Virus record (IMG/VR): IMGVR_UViG_3300017748_000155
Span: 1-22,888 of that record
DNA length: 22,888 nucleotides
From: a virus
Reading direction: 5' to 3' (one strand)
Part shown: piece by piece, positions 7,719 through 16,252 of the stretch
Numbering within the stretch: position 1 is the first letter of the stretch
How the letters are laid out: each line of letters begins with the position of its first letter
The notes under the pieces: model-generated
The model's database searches: none
Seen by the model: the letters and a program-made list of their open reading frames with translations, nothing else
Told to the model about the DNA's origin: nothing
Translations under genes and position numbers: made by a program

Positions 7719-10700
7719 ATGCCAGATATTAAACATTACTTCCGTTCAGGTAAAATGAATAAAGACCTGGACGAGAGATTAGTACCTAATGGAGAGTATA
7801 GAGATGCGTTGAATATCGAGATGTCTACATCTGACGGTGATGATGTAGGTACTATTCAGAATGTTGTAGGTACTAACAAAATTACGGGTAAAACATACGA
7901 TACTAATAAGAACTCAATAACAGCTAACTGGTCTGGTGATAGTTTTGGTTTAACAAAAGCTGTTTGTATAGGTGTTAAATTAAATAATGAAAACGATAGA
8001 ATATATTGGTTTATTTCTTCTGCAGAAGCTTCTTGTATTGCTGAATATAGTGATAGCTCTGGTATTATAAAACCTGTACTAGTAGATACTCTAGGTATAC
8101 TTAATTGGACTTCAGAAACAAACATAACAGGTATAAACATTGTTGAGGACATGTTGATATGGACTGATAATGTAACTGAGCCTAAAAAAATAGACATAAA
8201 GGTTTTTAAATCTGGTTGTGCAGATAATTTTACCACTCATACTAAATACACTGGACAACGAATACTTCCATCAAACTTATCTGCAGCATCTAACTTTTCA
8301 GAAGAACACATAACAGTTGCTAGATTAGCTCCTATGAATACACCAACACTTAATATGTCAAACTCTACAAGAGGTGGTTTAGGAACAGGTACGTCTACTG
8401 TTATTATAACAAACGCTAGCGCAACAACGTTTACAGATTTACAAGGCGTTTCTATAGACGCTGGAACTGTTTTAAATCTAACTTTTTCACCACTTCCAAA
8501 TTGGCAGCCTGGCGACATAATAACATGTACAAGTACCTATGAAGAATTAGGTCAACAAGAAACTTTAGAGATAAAATTATTAATAAACAGTATAAGTCAA
8601 AATAACACCTTTAGTTGTAAAGTACAAAGTATACCTGTACAAATACCTTATGCTACTTTAATATGGGAAGCAATACTTAGTGAAGAAGGTGTTTTATTTG
8701 AAAAGAAATTTGTAAGGTTTGGTTACAGGTGGAAATATTACTCAGGTGAATATTCTACGTTTTCACCTTTTAGTGAGGTAGCTTTTTTACCAGATACTTT
8801 TGAGTATTTATCTACTGATGGTTATAATGACGGTATGATAAATAACCTAAGGCAGTTAACTATAAATATAACAGAGTCAAGACCTATTGATGTAGAAGAA
8901 GTTGACATACTATATAAAGAATCCAACAATAACAATGTTTACGTTGTAGATACTTTAAAATATAATTCAGATGGTACCTTTCCAACAGAATATAAACTAG
9001 AATCAGAAATAATAAGTAAAACAGTATCTAGCAATCAAATGATTAGACCTTGGGATAATGTTCCAAGAAAAGCTAAAGCGCAGGAGGTTACAGCTAATAG
9101 ACTTATATTTGGCAACTATTTACAAAACTATGACATATTAGATTTTAACCTACCTGATATTAGCATGTCTATATCTCAAGCTGCTATAACAACAGTAAAA
9201 GAACCTCAACTTTCTTTAAAATCATTAAGGACATATCAAACAGGTGTTGTATACATTGATAAATACAATAGACAATCACCAGTTTTAACTAGTGATTCAG
9301 CTTCTAAGCAAACTAGTAAGGACTACGCACCAAGTGTTAACTCTATAAACGTTACTTTAAATAATCAGCCACCAGACTGGGCTACGCATTTTAAATACTA
9401 CGTAAAAGAAACTGCTAACGAATATTATAATTTAGCTATGGATAGATATTATCTAGCTGAAGATGGTAATGTTTGGTTAAGCTTTCCATCATCTGAAAGA
9501 AATAAAGTTGATGAGGAAACTTATTTAATATTAAAAAAGAAACATGATTCAGACGACTTTGTGTCAACAAAATCAAGATATAAAATATTAGATATATCTA
9601 ATGATGCTCCTGATTTTCTTAAACTAAAACAAAGAGCTGTAGGTAACGGTGCTGTTAAAGCTGGATCATCTAATATACCTCAAATAGGTAGTGTATCATT
9701 TGAGTTTTTAGGCCCAGATCCAGTTTCAAACCCTAGTTTTGGTGAAGGTTTTTCATCAGATGCTGTTATTCAAATATCTGTGGGTGGTGTTGTATCTGAT
9801 AAATACAAGGTTGTAAGTGGTGGTCCTACTGGTGAAGATGGTGGTTCCGCACCTTTTAAGCATACATATAAAATAACTTTAGCTGAACCTATAAAAACAA
9901 CCGATACAATGGTTTCAAGTATATCATCTGGAACACAGTTTGAGATTGTACTTTTTGAAGAAAAGTTTGAAAGAAAAGCTGAGTTTTATGGTAGGTTTTT
10001 TGTAAAAGTAAATAGAGATAGTAATTTTGATACAAACATTATAGCTTCTTTTCCAGAAGAAGACGAGCAATTTGGTATATCAGACACTAGAGCTATATTT
10101 GGTAACGCGCCTAACACAGGTCCAAATGATTCAACATCTGAAGCGTCTTGGTACGACACTAGAGCAAAACATAACAAAAGAAATCAAAACGGTAATGGCC
10201 ATCCAAAATTAGGGTCTAAATTTATGACAATATATTTTACTGGGTCTCCTAAATCTGGTGATAAAAGCTTTGACGAAGCAAACACAATAAACAACTTTTT
10301 AAAGTCAATAAGTCAACAAGGTACTTTATTTAGGTTTAAGGGTAGTCAAACAGGTGCTTTAAGTGAAATATACAAAGTATCTAAAAACGCAACAATATCA
10401 TATAGTTATAGAAGAACTGGTAGAAAAAGATTATTTTCTAGTAAAAGAAGAAATTATAGAATAGAGTTTGAACACTACAAAAATGCAACACCATATGAGG
10501 ATTCATTTGTTTACCCTTCTAGTGGTAGCGCTAACAATTTTGCTGATGAAATACAAATATTACAAAACGTTGTAACTACAGATGTAGAGGTTTTAACATC
10601 AAACAACCCTGCAATATGGGAAACAGAACCTAAAGAGTCTGTTGAGTTAGATCTTTATTATGAAACAGGTTTATCTAGACCTATATCACAACACGGGCAA

Positions 10701-13700
10701 GCACATGTTTTAGATTTTAAAAACTGCTACTCATTTGGTAACGGTGTAGAGTCTGATAGAATAAATGACGATTACAACGCTCCTCGTATAGGTAAAGGTG
10801 TTAAAGTATCTACTGTATTAGACGAACCATATAAAGAAGAAAGAAAAAGAAATGGTTTAATATTTTCAGGTATATTCAACTCTACAAGCGGTGTTAATAG
10901 ATTAAATCAATTTATACAAGGTGAGGCTATAACAAAAGACATGAATCCACATTATGGTAGTATACAAAAACTACATGCTAGAAATACAGATTTAATTGTA
11001 TTGTGTGAAGATAAGTGTTTAAAGGTATTAGCCAATAAAGATGCTTTATTTGAAGCAAGTGGAAACCCACAACTTACAGCTACTAATAGAGTTTTAGGTC
11101 AAACGATACCTTTTATAGGTGAGTATGGTATATCTAAAAACCCAGAATCATTTGCTTCATATGCTTATAGATGTTATTTTACAGATAAATCAAGAGGAGT
11201 TGTTTTAAGACTGTCTAGAGATGGTTTAACGGCTATATCTGAAAACGGTATGAGAGACTTCTTTAAAGATACTTTACCTTTAAATAGAAAAATGATTGGT
11301 AGCTACGATGGTAGTAAAGGTTTATATAATTTAACACTAAATGATAAAACCGTAGCTTTTGATGAAAAAGTAAATGGTTTCCCTAGTTTTAAATCGTTTG
11401 TGCCAGAAGGAGCCGCATCTCTTAATAACGTTTATTATTCTATTAAAAATGGTGAATTACACTCACATAACAATGCTACTAGAAATAATTTTTACGGAGT
11501 GCAATATGATAGCTCTGTAACGTTTTTAATAAACGAAATGCCAGAGGTTATAAAAGGTTTTAAAACTTTAAACTATGGCGGATCTGCTTCTAGAAAATTT
11601 ACTGGTGCTAACCATACAGATGGTTGGTACTGTGATTATATACACACAGATACTCAACAAGGTTTTATAAAAGAACTTAAAAGAAAAGAAGGTAGATACT
11701 ACAACTATATAAAAGGTGAAGCTACTACTTTAGCTAACTTAGACTCTAGAGAGTTTAACGTTCAAGGTGTAGGTCAATATACTAATATAGCTGGAGATGT
11801 TAATTTAGCTGACAAAAAACTTACAGTTCAATTAACGGGTATTGCAAACACTACAAACCCAGGTGCTACTTTTGATGTAGAAGCTGGTAGTGAAATACAT
11901 GAAGAAAAAGAATTTGTAGAAATATTGATAACACCGGACACTGGTTCTACATTAACAGCTAGTGATTTAAGTTTTAATGCTTCTGGACATACATATATTC
12001 ATAGTGTAGCATTTGTTCAAGATGGTCTTAACGTAAAATCAAAAGTAAACTTCAAAGATGGTGTTAACATGCCTCTCGCTGATTTGACAATAACATTAGC
12101 TATTGTAGGTGATGGTGTTTTAAACAAATATCTTCTTAAAAATTTAAATATAGTTGATCAAAGTGATTTTTATTCAGCTACAACTATAACTTATAACGGT
12201 AGTGGTCTTAATGAAACAGCTAATCCAAGTGGTAATCAATTAGGTTATAAAGCTGAATATGGTACACAGAATCAAGTTGCTGTTGTCAAGTTTAACCTAA
12301 ACAACGCTTACAATTTTAAAAAACCACCTAGTTTTAGAATAACAATTGAAGACAATGATGCTGAAAGTTTCTATGTCATAACACATCAAGATAAACTTTC
12401 TACTGGCGTTGATTTTACAATAGGTGATACTGTTAATGGAGTTGTTACTACTTTAGCTGATGTAGATCAAAGATGGTTTACAATACAATATAAGTTCCCA
12501 GCTCAAGACACGGATAAAAATGAAATAGTATTTAGTGCTGAATCTGTTTTAGAAAATGACCCTGAAAATAATAAAATAACAGGTTACAATGTTGTTGGTG
12601 GTAATATAGTAAGTAGGTACGGTGAAACTAAAGAGGTTAAAATATTTGGAGCAATAGGTGCTGATTTTAGAGTTAAAAATTGTGCAACATCTACAGGTAG
12701 CACACCAGCTGCAAGCACAACTACATTAAACTTAACAGCTGTAAATAACGATATTAAAACAGGTATGGTTATAACAGGTACAGGTGTAAATGGAACTGTT
12801 ACTGTTGTTAGCATAAACGGTACGCAAATAACTATGTCTAGTAATCAAGGTATAAGCAGTACGACTTTAACATTTACAGAATGGTGGAACGGTACTAGGT
12901 TTGGAGGTTCTGAAACTGACTTAGAAATACCATCTACTGGTATATATATTATGCCAATAGATTTCTTTGAGACGTCTATATCTAAAACATATTACTTAGA
13001 AATACAACCTATAGCACAAACAACTCTTTCAAGCACTTTACAAGGTAACGTATACAATACAGCTACGCCACCTTTAGTGCAGCATCCTTTTTATATATAT
13101 CAATTTGTTGATGTAGATATAACTTTAGGTATGCATCAGGTTGGTACTGATTTTACAATAACATCAAGTGACGTTTCAAAAACATATACGGCTGGTGCTT
13201 ACCCCGTAGAGGGTTCTGATTTCTCAGCATTTAACCTAAGTTTAACAGCTACAGCAAGTAGTAATATAACTAAAACAAAAGATCCAGAAGCAGATGATTG
13301 GTCAAACTACGTTTCTACAACTGATGATATTGATTTGTTTGCTAATAATTTCGAGTTAGATTATCCAACACCTATAATAGATATAAATAACAACGCATCA
13401 CCTAAAACAATAACTATAACAGGTAGAATGTTTGTAAACAAGTATGGTACTGATGATTTAGTTTCTGATCTTGCTATAAATAATTTTGCATCAGTTGCTA
13501 ATAGTGGTGGTGGTGCCCCAGGAGGATTTAGAATGTATACACCAACTGTAACAGGTGGTATTGGATTAATAGCGGGTGCTGTAAGAGCTTCATATAGTGG
13601 TGGAGGTTTTAGCGGTACAAACGTTAAAAACGTAGCTATTGGCACACCTAACAATACAAACTTAATAAGTGGAACAGGTGCTTTATACGGTGACTTTAAT

Positions 13701-13907
13701 GATAACGGTATAAACGATATTACGTTAACTATAACAGCTGATGGAACAGCAGCTATAGATAATCTAACTATAACTAAAGACACTTTAACTGGAGGCTTTA
13801 ATTCATACGATTTAACTTACACATGGGAAGGTAAAACGTCAGAAGTTATAGATGCTTCGTCCATTATGACATTTAACGTGCATGTGGCATTAACTAACGA
13901 ACCTTAA
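7719..13907 (+). CDS. Large tail nozzle ('muzzle'/stabilisation) protein, 2062 aa
   Basis: The N-terminus (KHYFRSGKMNKDLDERLVPN, then GEYRDALNIEMSTSDGDDVG) is a pattern I recognise from the large tail stabilisation or muzzle proteins of crAss-like and related marine podoviruses. Such proteins form the distal end of the short tail and gate DNA release. Residues ~1065-1190 (HARNTDLIVLCEDKCLKVLA; GQTIPFIGEYGISKNPESFA; YRCYFTDKSRGVVLRLSRDG) look like beta-propeller blades with the conserved FTDKSRG and SENGMRDFF turns. The last ~750 residues are Thr/Asn/Gly-rich beta modules. One, about 1658-1720, has the phage motif MVITGTGVNGTVTVVSINGT. Near the C-terminus there is a Gly-rich segment (NSGGGGAPGG-like). 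No catalytic motif was recognised. Isoleucine codons are mostly ATA. The start lies 5 bases after the previous stop. The extended C-terminal modules could be receptor-facing, but that is inference. Confidence 0.75.
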   Translation: MPDIKHYFRSGKMNKDLDERLVPNGEYRDALNIEMSTSDGDDVGTIQNVVGTNKITGKTYDTNKNSITANWSGDSFGLTKAVCIGVKLNNENDRIYWFISSAEASCIAEYSDSSGIIKPVLVDTLGILNWTSETNITGINIVEDMLIWTDNVTEPKKIDIKVFKSGCADNFTTHTKYTGQRILPSNLSAASNFSEEHITVARLAPMNTPTLNMSNSTRGGLGTGTSTVIITNASATTFTDLQGVSIDAGTVLNLTFSPLPNWQPGDIITCTSTYEELGQQETLEIKLLINSISQNNTFSCKVQSIPVQIPYATLIWEAILSEEGVLFEKKFVRFGYRWKYYSGEYSTFSPFSEVAFLPDTFEYLSTDGYNDGMINNLRQLTINITESRPIDVEEVDILYKESNNNNVYVVDTLKYNSDGTFPTEYKLESEIISKTVSSNQMIRPWDNVPRKAKAQEVTANRLIFGNYLQNYDILDFNLPDISMSISQAAITTVKEPQLSLKSLRTYQTGVVYIDKYNRQSPVLTSDSASKQTSKDYAPSVNSINVTLNNQPPDWATHFKYYVKETANEYYNLAMDRYYLAEDGNVWLSFPSSERNKVDEETYLILKKKHDSDDFVSTKSRYKILDISNDAPDFLKLKQRAVGNGAVKAGSSNIPQIGSVSFEFLGPDPVSNPSFGEGFSSDAVIQISVGGVVSDKYKVVSGGPTGEDGGSAPFKHTYKITLAEPIKTTDTMVSSISSGTQFEIVLFEEKFERKAEFYGRFFVKVNRDSNFDTNIIASFPEEDEQFGISDTRAIFGNAPNTGPNDSTSEASWYDTRAKHNKRNQNGNGHPKLGSKFMTIYFTGSPKSGDKSFDEANTINNFLKSISQQGTLFRFKGSQTGALSEIYKVSKNATISYSYRRTGRKRLFSSKRRNYRIEFEHYKNATPYEDSFVYPSSGSANNFADEIQILQNVVTTDVEVLTSNNPAIWETEPKESVELDLYYETGLSRPISQHGQAHVLDFKNCYSFGNGVESDRINDDYNAPRIGKGVKVSTVLDEPYKEERKRNGLIFSGIFNSTSGVNRLNQFIQGEAITKDMNPHYGSIQKLHARNTDLIVLCEDKCLKVLANKDALFEASGNPQLTATNRVLGQTIPFIGEYGISKNPESFASYAYRCYFTDKSRGVVLRLSRDGLTAISENGMRDFFKDTLPLNRKMIGSYDGSKGLYNLTLNDKTVAFDEKVNGFPSFKSFVPEGAASLNNVYYSIKNGELHSHNNATRNNFYGVQYDSSVTFLINEMPEVIKGFKTLNYGGSASRKFTGANHTDGWYCDYIHTDTQQGFIKELKRKEGRYYNYIKGEATTLANLDSREFNVQGVGQYTNIAGDVNLADKKLTVQLTGIANTTNPGATFDVEAGSEIHEEKEFVEILITPDTGSTLTASDLSFNASGHTYIHSVAFVQDGLNVKSKVNFKDGVNMPLADLTITLAIVGDGVLNKYLLKNLNIVDQSDFYSATTITYNGSGLNETANPSGNQLGYKAEYGTQNQVAVVKFNLNNAYNFKKPPSFRITIEDNDAESFYVITHQDKLSTGVDFTIGDTVNGVVTTLADVDQRWFTIQYKFPAQDTDKNEIVFSAESVLENDPENNKITGYNVVGGNIVSRYGETKEVKIFGAIGADFRVKNCATSTGSTPAASTTTLNLTAVNNDIKTGMVITGTGVNGTVTVVSINGTQITMSSNQGISSTTLTFTEWWNGTRFGGSETDLEIPSTGIYIMPIDFFETSISKTYYLEIQPIAQTTLSSTLQGNVYNTATPPLVQHPFYIYQFVDVDITLGMHQVGTDFTITSSDVSKTYTAGAYPVEGSDFSAFNLSLTATASSNITKTKDPEADDWSNYVSTTDDIDLFANNFELDYPTPIIDINNNASPKTITITGRMFVNKYGTDDLVSDLAINNFASVANSGGGAPGGFRMYTPTVTGGIGLIAGAVRASYSGGGFSGTNVKNVAIGTPNNTNLISGTGALYGDFNDNGINDITLTITADGTAAIDNLTITKDTLTGGFNSYDLTYTWEGKTSEVIDASSIMTFNVHVALTNEP

Positions 13908-13916
13908 TAGATAAAC

Positions 13917-14243
13917 ATGGCAACTACACAAAACATAACTATGACATTTCCACACGTTCAGGACTCAGTTCAGGTTGGTGATATGATATATTATCAAAAT
14001 ACTAGTAGTGTAATAGTACAAATGGGTTTAGCTACAGCTGTAACACAAACAACAATAAGTTGTAACATAGGTGGTACTGTAACTAGACCAACGGCTAATG
14101 ATTTTATTCTTTTTAGTAAAGACGCTAGAATAAATACATCATCTATAAGAGGTTATTATGCTGAGGTAAAAATGGTTAACGATGCTAACACTGCTTGCGA
14201 ATTGTATGACGTTGGTAGTGAGATATTTGAATCTAGCAAATAA
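13917..14243 (+). CDS. Small beta-rich virion-associated protein, unknown function
   Basis: 108 residues. Not assigned. It is rich in Thr, Val, Ile and Asn and predicted to be mostly beta strand: NITMTFPHVQDSVQVGDMIY, VTQTTISCNIGGTVTRPTAN, then FILFSKDARINTSSIRGYYA and EVKMVNDANTACELYDVGSE, ending ESSK. I recall small phage proteins ending in a similar 'GYYAEVK...LY.VGSE...ESSK' pattern near structural genes, without known function. It starts 9 bases after the muzzle stop and shares the same transcription direction, so it is probably a minor virion or tail component. No signal peptide or membrane segment is seen. The start is ATG in ATAGATAAAC with no Shine-Dalgarno. Confidence 0.78.
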   Translation: MATTQNITMTFPHVQDSVQVGDMIYYQNTSSVIVQMGLATAVTQTTISCNIGGTVTRPTANDFILFSKDARINTSSIRGYYAEVKMVNDANTACELYDVGSEIFESSK

Positions 14244-14282
14244 TGTGTAATAATAATAGTAACTTAAAATAACAATAAAAAT

Positions 14283-14888
14283 ATGATACCAGGAGCAGCA
14301 ATAAGCGCGGGAGTTCAAGGTTTAGCAGGTATCGCTGGTGGTATAATCGGTGGTGGTAAGCGAAGACGTGAACAAAGAGCTGCGCAAGCAGAAATGGCAA
14401 GGTCAAAAGCTAGAATGATGAACTTAGATACTTCTAACTTAGCAGCTAATATGGAAAATCCATACGAAGATCTAACTGTAAATACACAAGCAGCAGACTT
14501 TGCTGCACAACAAAATCAAGCTAATTTAGCTAACACTATGTCTGGTTTACAAGGCGCTGCTGGTGGAGCTGGTATTGCAGCTTTAGCACAAAGTATGGCT
14601 AACGCTGGTGCTCAACAAAATCAAGCTGCTTCAGCTAGTATAGCTCAACAAGAAAATGCTAACGCTAAAATGGCTGCTCAAGGAGCTATGCAAGTACAAC
14701 AAGCTGAAATAGCTGGCGCTGGTGCTGCTAGAGGATTAGAATATCAAAAAGCTGGTGGAGCATTAAGTATGGCACAAAATAGATTAGGTGCTGCTAACGC
14801 CGCTAGGCAACAAGCTACACAAAGTATAATGGGTGGTATCGGTGCTTTAGGTGCTGCTGCAGGTGCTTATCACGACGAAAATAGATAA
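14283..14888 (+). CDS. Probable internal virion (ejection) protein, Gly/Ala/Gln-rich
   Basis: 201 residues. The N-terminus is hydrophobic and glycine-rich (PGAAISAGVQGLAGIAGGII, then GGGKRRREQRAAQ), followed by an Ala/Gln/Asn-rich helical region with SGLQGAAGGAGIAALAQSMA and ASIAQQENANAKMAAQGAMQ, and a second Gly/Ala segment near the end (IMGGIGALGAAAGAYH). This composition and the position directly before another internal-type protein resemble small ejection proteins that enter the cell envelope with phage DNA, analogous in role to P22 gp7 or T7 gp14; homology to those is not claimed. The two hydrophobic ends could insert in a membrane. The start follows AATAACAATAAAAAT without Shine-Dalgarno. 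The stop is 4 bases before the ATG of the next gene, which suggests coupled translation. Confidence 0.65.
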   Translation: MIPGAAISAGVQGLAGIAGGIIGGGKRRREQRAAQAEMARSKARMMNLDTSNLAANMENPYEDLTVNTQAADFAAQQNQANLANTMSGLQGAAGGAGIAALAQSMANAGAQQNQAASASIAQQENANAKMAAQGAMQVQQAEIAGAGAARGLEYQKAGGALSMAQNRLGAANAARQQATQSIMGGIGALGAAAGAYHDENR

Positions 14889-14892
14889 TACA

Positions 14893-16236
14893 ATGGCAAC
14901 AACAAAAACAACTCAACCAAATTATTTCGGAAACTTAAGAACTCCAGCTGCTAACTTTGCTAACAGTAGTGGTATAAATACTTTTGATGCTGTATCTAAG
15001 GGAGCTGCTGCTGCTCAAAGAGGTATGCGTCAAAAACCTCAGTACACTCAAGATGAGTTAGATAAAATGAGGGCAGATAACGTGGTTGCTAAAAATCTAG
15101 ATGAGTCTCCACAGATAAGCTGGGGTGATTATAAAAACTTACCACCAGAAATATCTGGATTGTTTAACGAAAAAATAGCTAGCTTAGGTTCTCAAATAGG
15201 TTATCAAAAACACATACAACAAAATATGGGTAAAACAGATTTTCAAGGAAGATCTCAAATGGCTAATCAAATAAGTAACATGCAAGGTGTTATAACTAGT
15301 AAGATACCAAAACAATTAGCTACTTTAAATGAAATGTATGGAGATTTTGATGGTGACTATATGGACGGTATAATGTCTGAAATGATGGATCCAAAAGATC
15401 AACAACTAATAAGTGATATACAGCATGGTAAAATAAAACCTAAAATGGACGATGAAGGTAATATTACTTTTAACGGTATGTCTATAAATGATTTACCACA
15501 GTATCACAATAAAGATCTTAAAACAGGTAGTATGCTTACTAAAAATCTTGTAGGCGCTTTTGATAGAGGTAGTAAGTTAACAGAAAATGAATTAGCTTTG
15601 CAGAGAGTAAACATAACCAACACGTTAAACGAAGGTGGTACACCATCTATATTATCTGTAGGTTTTGAAGACGTAATGGGTATGGGTGGTTCTCTTTTAA
15701 AGAAAAAAGATTATCAAAGCCAAATAGCTGATTTAAGAAGTGGTGATCCTATGAAAGTTAGAGAAGCTAAACAAGTAATATCTAACGCTATAACAGATGA
15801 ATATTTAGCAAGGTTAAGTAAACAAGCTAGTGATGGTTACGATGCTAAAAACCCTGCCAATCCTAATGGAGCTACTGAAAGTAAGTTTGGGCAAAGAATA
15901 GATGATGCTGTTAATTCTGGTAAAGAGTTTACAATACCTGTTGGAAAAAGAAATTACCAGGTTGTTGAGTATCCTCCAGGATCAGGTGAGTACAAGTTGT
16001 TTACTGGTAATTCTACTTATACTGATTTTGATCTTGGTAACGCTACGAGAAACACCAGGACTTTATCCTCTGATCCAGCTAAAAGAAAGCAGCAAATATT
16101 AGAAGCTGTAACTGGAGATATTAATCAAGGTTTTGAATGGTCAACACCTGAAACAGATTGGTCTTCAGCACCTGAACCTAATGTTCCTTTTATAGGTCCA
16201 AGACAAGCAGCTAATCCTAACATAATTACAAAATAA
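14893..16236 (+). CDS. Probable internal virion protein, 447 aa
   Basis: An open frame extends upstream to an ATG at 14851, but that start would overlap the preceding gene by 38 bases with a poor N-terminus (MLLQVLITTK). The ATG at 14893, 4 bases after that gene's stop, gives MATTKTTQPNYFGNLRTPAA, resembling usual virion-protein N-termini, so I prefer it. The protein is soluble-looking and helical, with Gln/Met/Asp-rich stretches (YGDFDGDYMDGIMSEMMDPK; NITNTLNEGGTPSILSVGFE), a short beta region near residue ~345 (FTIPVGKRNYQVVEYPPGSG), and a Pro-rich tail. I do not recognise a domain. The context between a Gly/Ala-rich ejection-type protein and a giant internal protein suggests a middle-size ejection protein, similar in genome position to T7 gp15. 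The next gene follows after 16 bases. Confidence 0.7.
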   Translation: MATTKTTQPNYFGNLRTPAANFANSSGINTFDAVSKGAAAAQRGMRQKPQYTQDELDKMRADNVVAKNLDESPQISWGDYKNLPPEISGLFNEKIASLGSQIGYQKHIQQNMGKTDFQGRSQMANQISNMQGVITSKIPKQLATLNEMYGDFDGDYMDGIMSEMMDPKDQQLISDIQHGKIKPKMDDEGNITFNGMSINDLPQYHNKDLKTGSMLTKNLVGAFDRGSKLTENELALQRVNITNTLNEGGTPSILSVGFEDVMGMGGSLLKKKDYQSQIADLRSGDPMKVREAKQVISNAITDEYLARLSKQASDGYDAKNPANPNGATESKFGQRIDDAVNSGKEFTIPVGKRNYQVVEYPPGSGEYKLFTGNSTYTDFDLGNATRNTRTLSSDPAKRKQQILEAVTGDINQGFEWSTPETDWSSAPEPNVPFIGPRQAANPNIITK

Positions 16237-16252
16237 TTAAACTAAATTTTAA

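Noticed and set aside
13361-13783. Minus-strand open frame of 140 codons, Pro/Val-rich
   Set aside because: Antisense shadow of the muzzle C-terminal beta modules; no start context or homologous pattern.
14851-14892. Upstream ATG as start of the 447-aa internal virion protein
   Set aside because: It would overlap the preceding gene by 38 bases and add an odd N-terminus; the ATG at 14893 is 4 bases after the previous stop and fits the spacing of the other genes.
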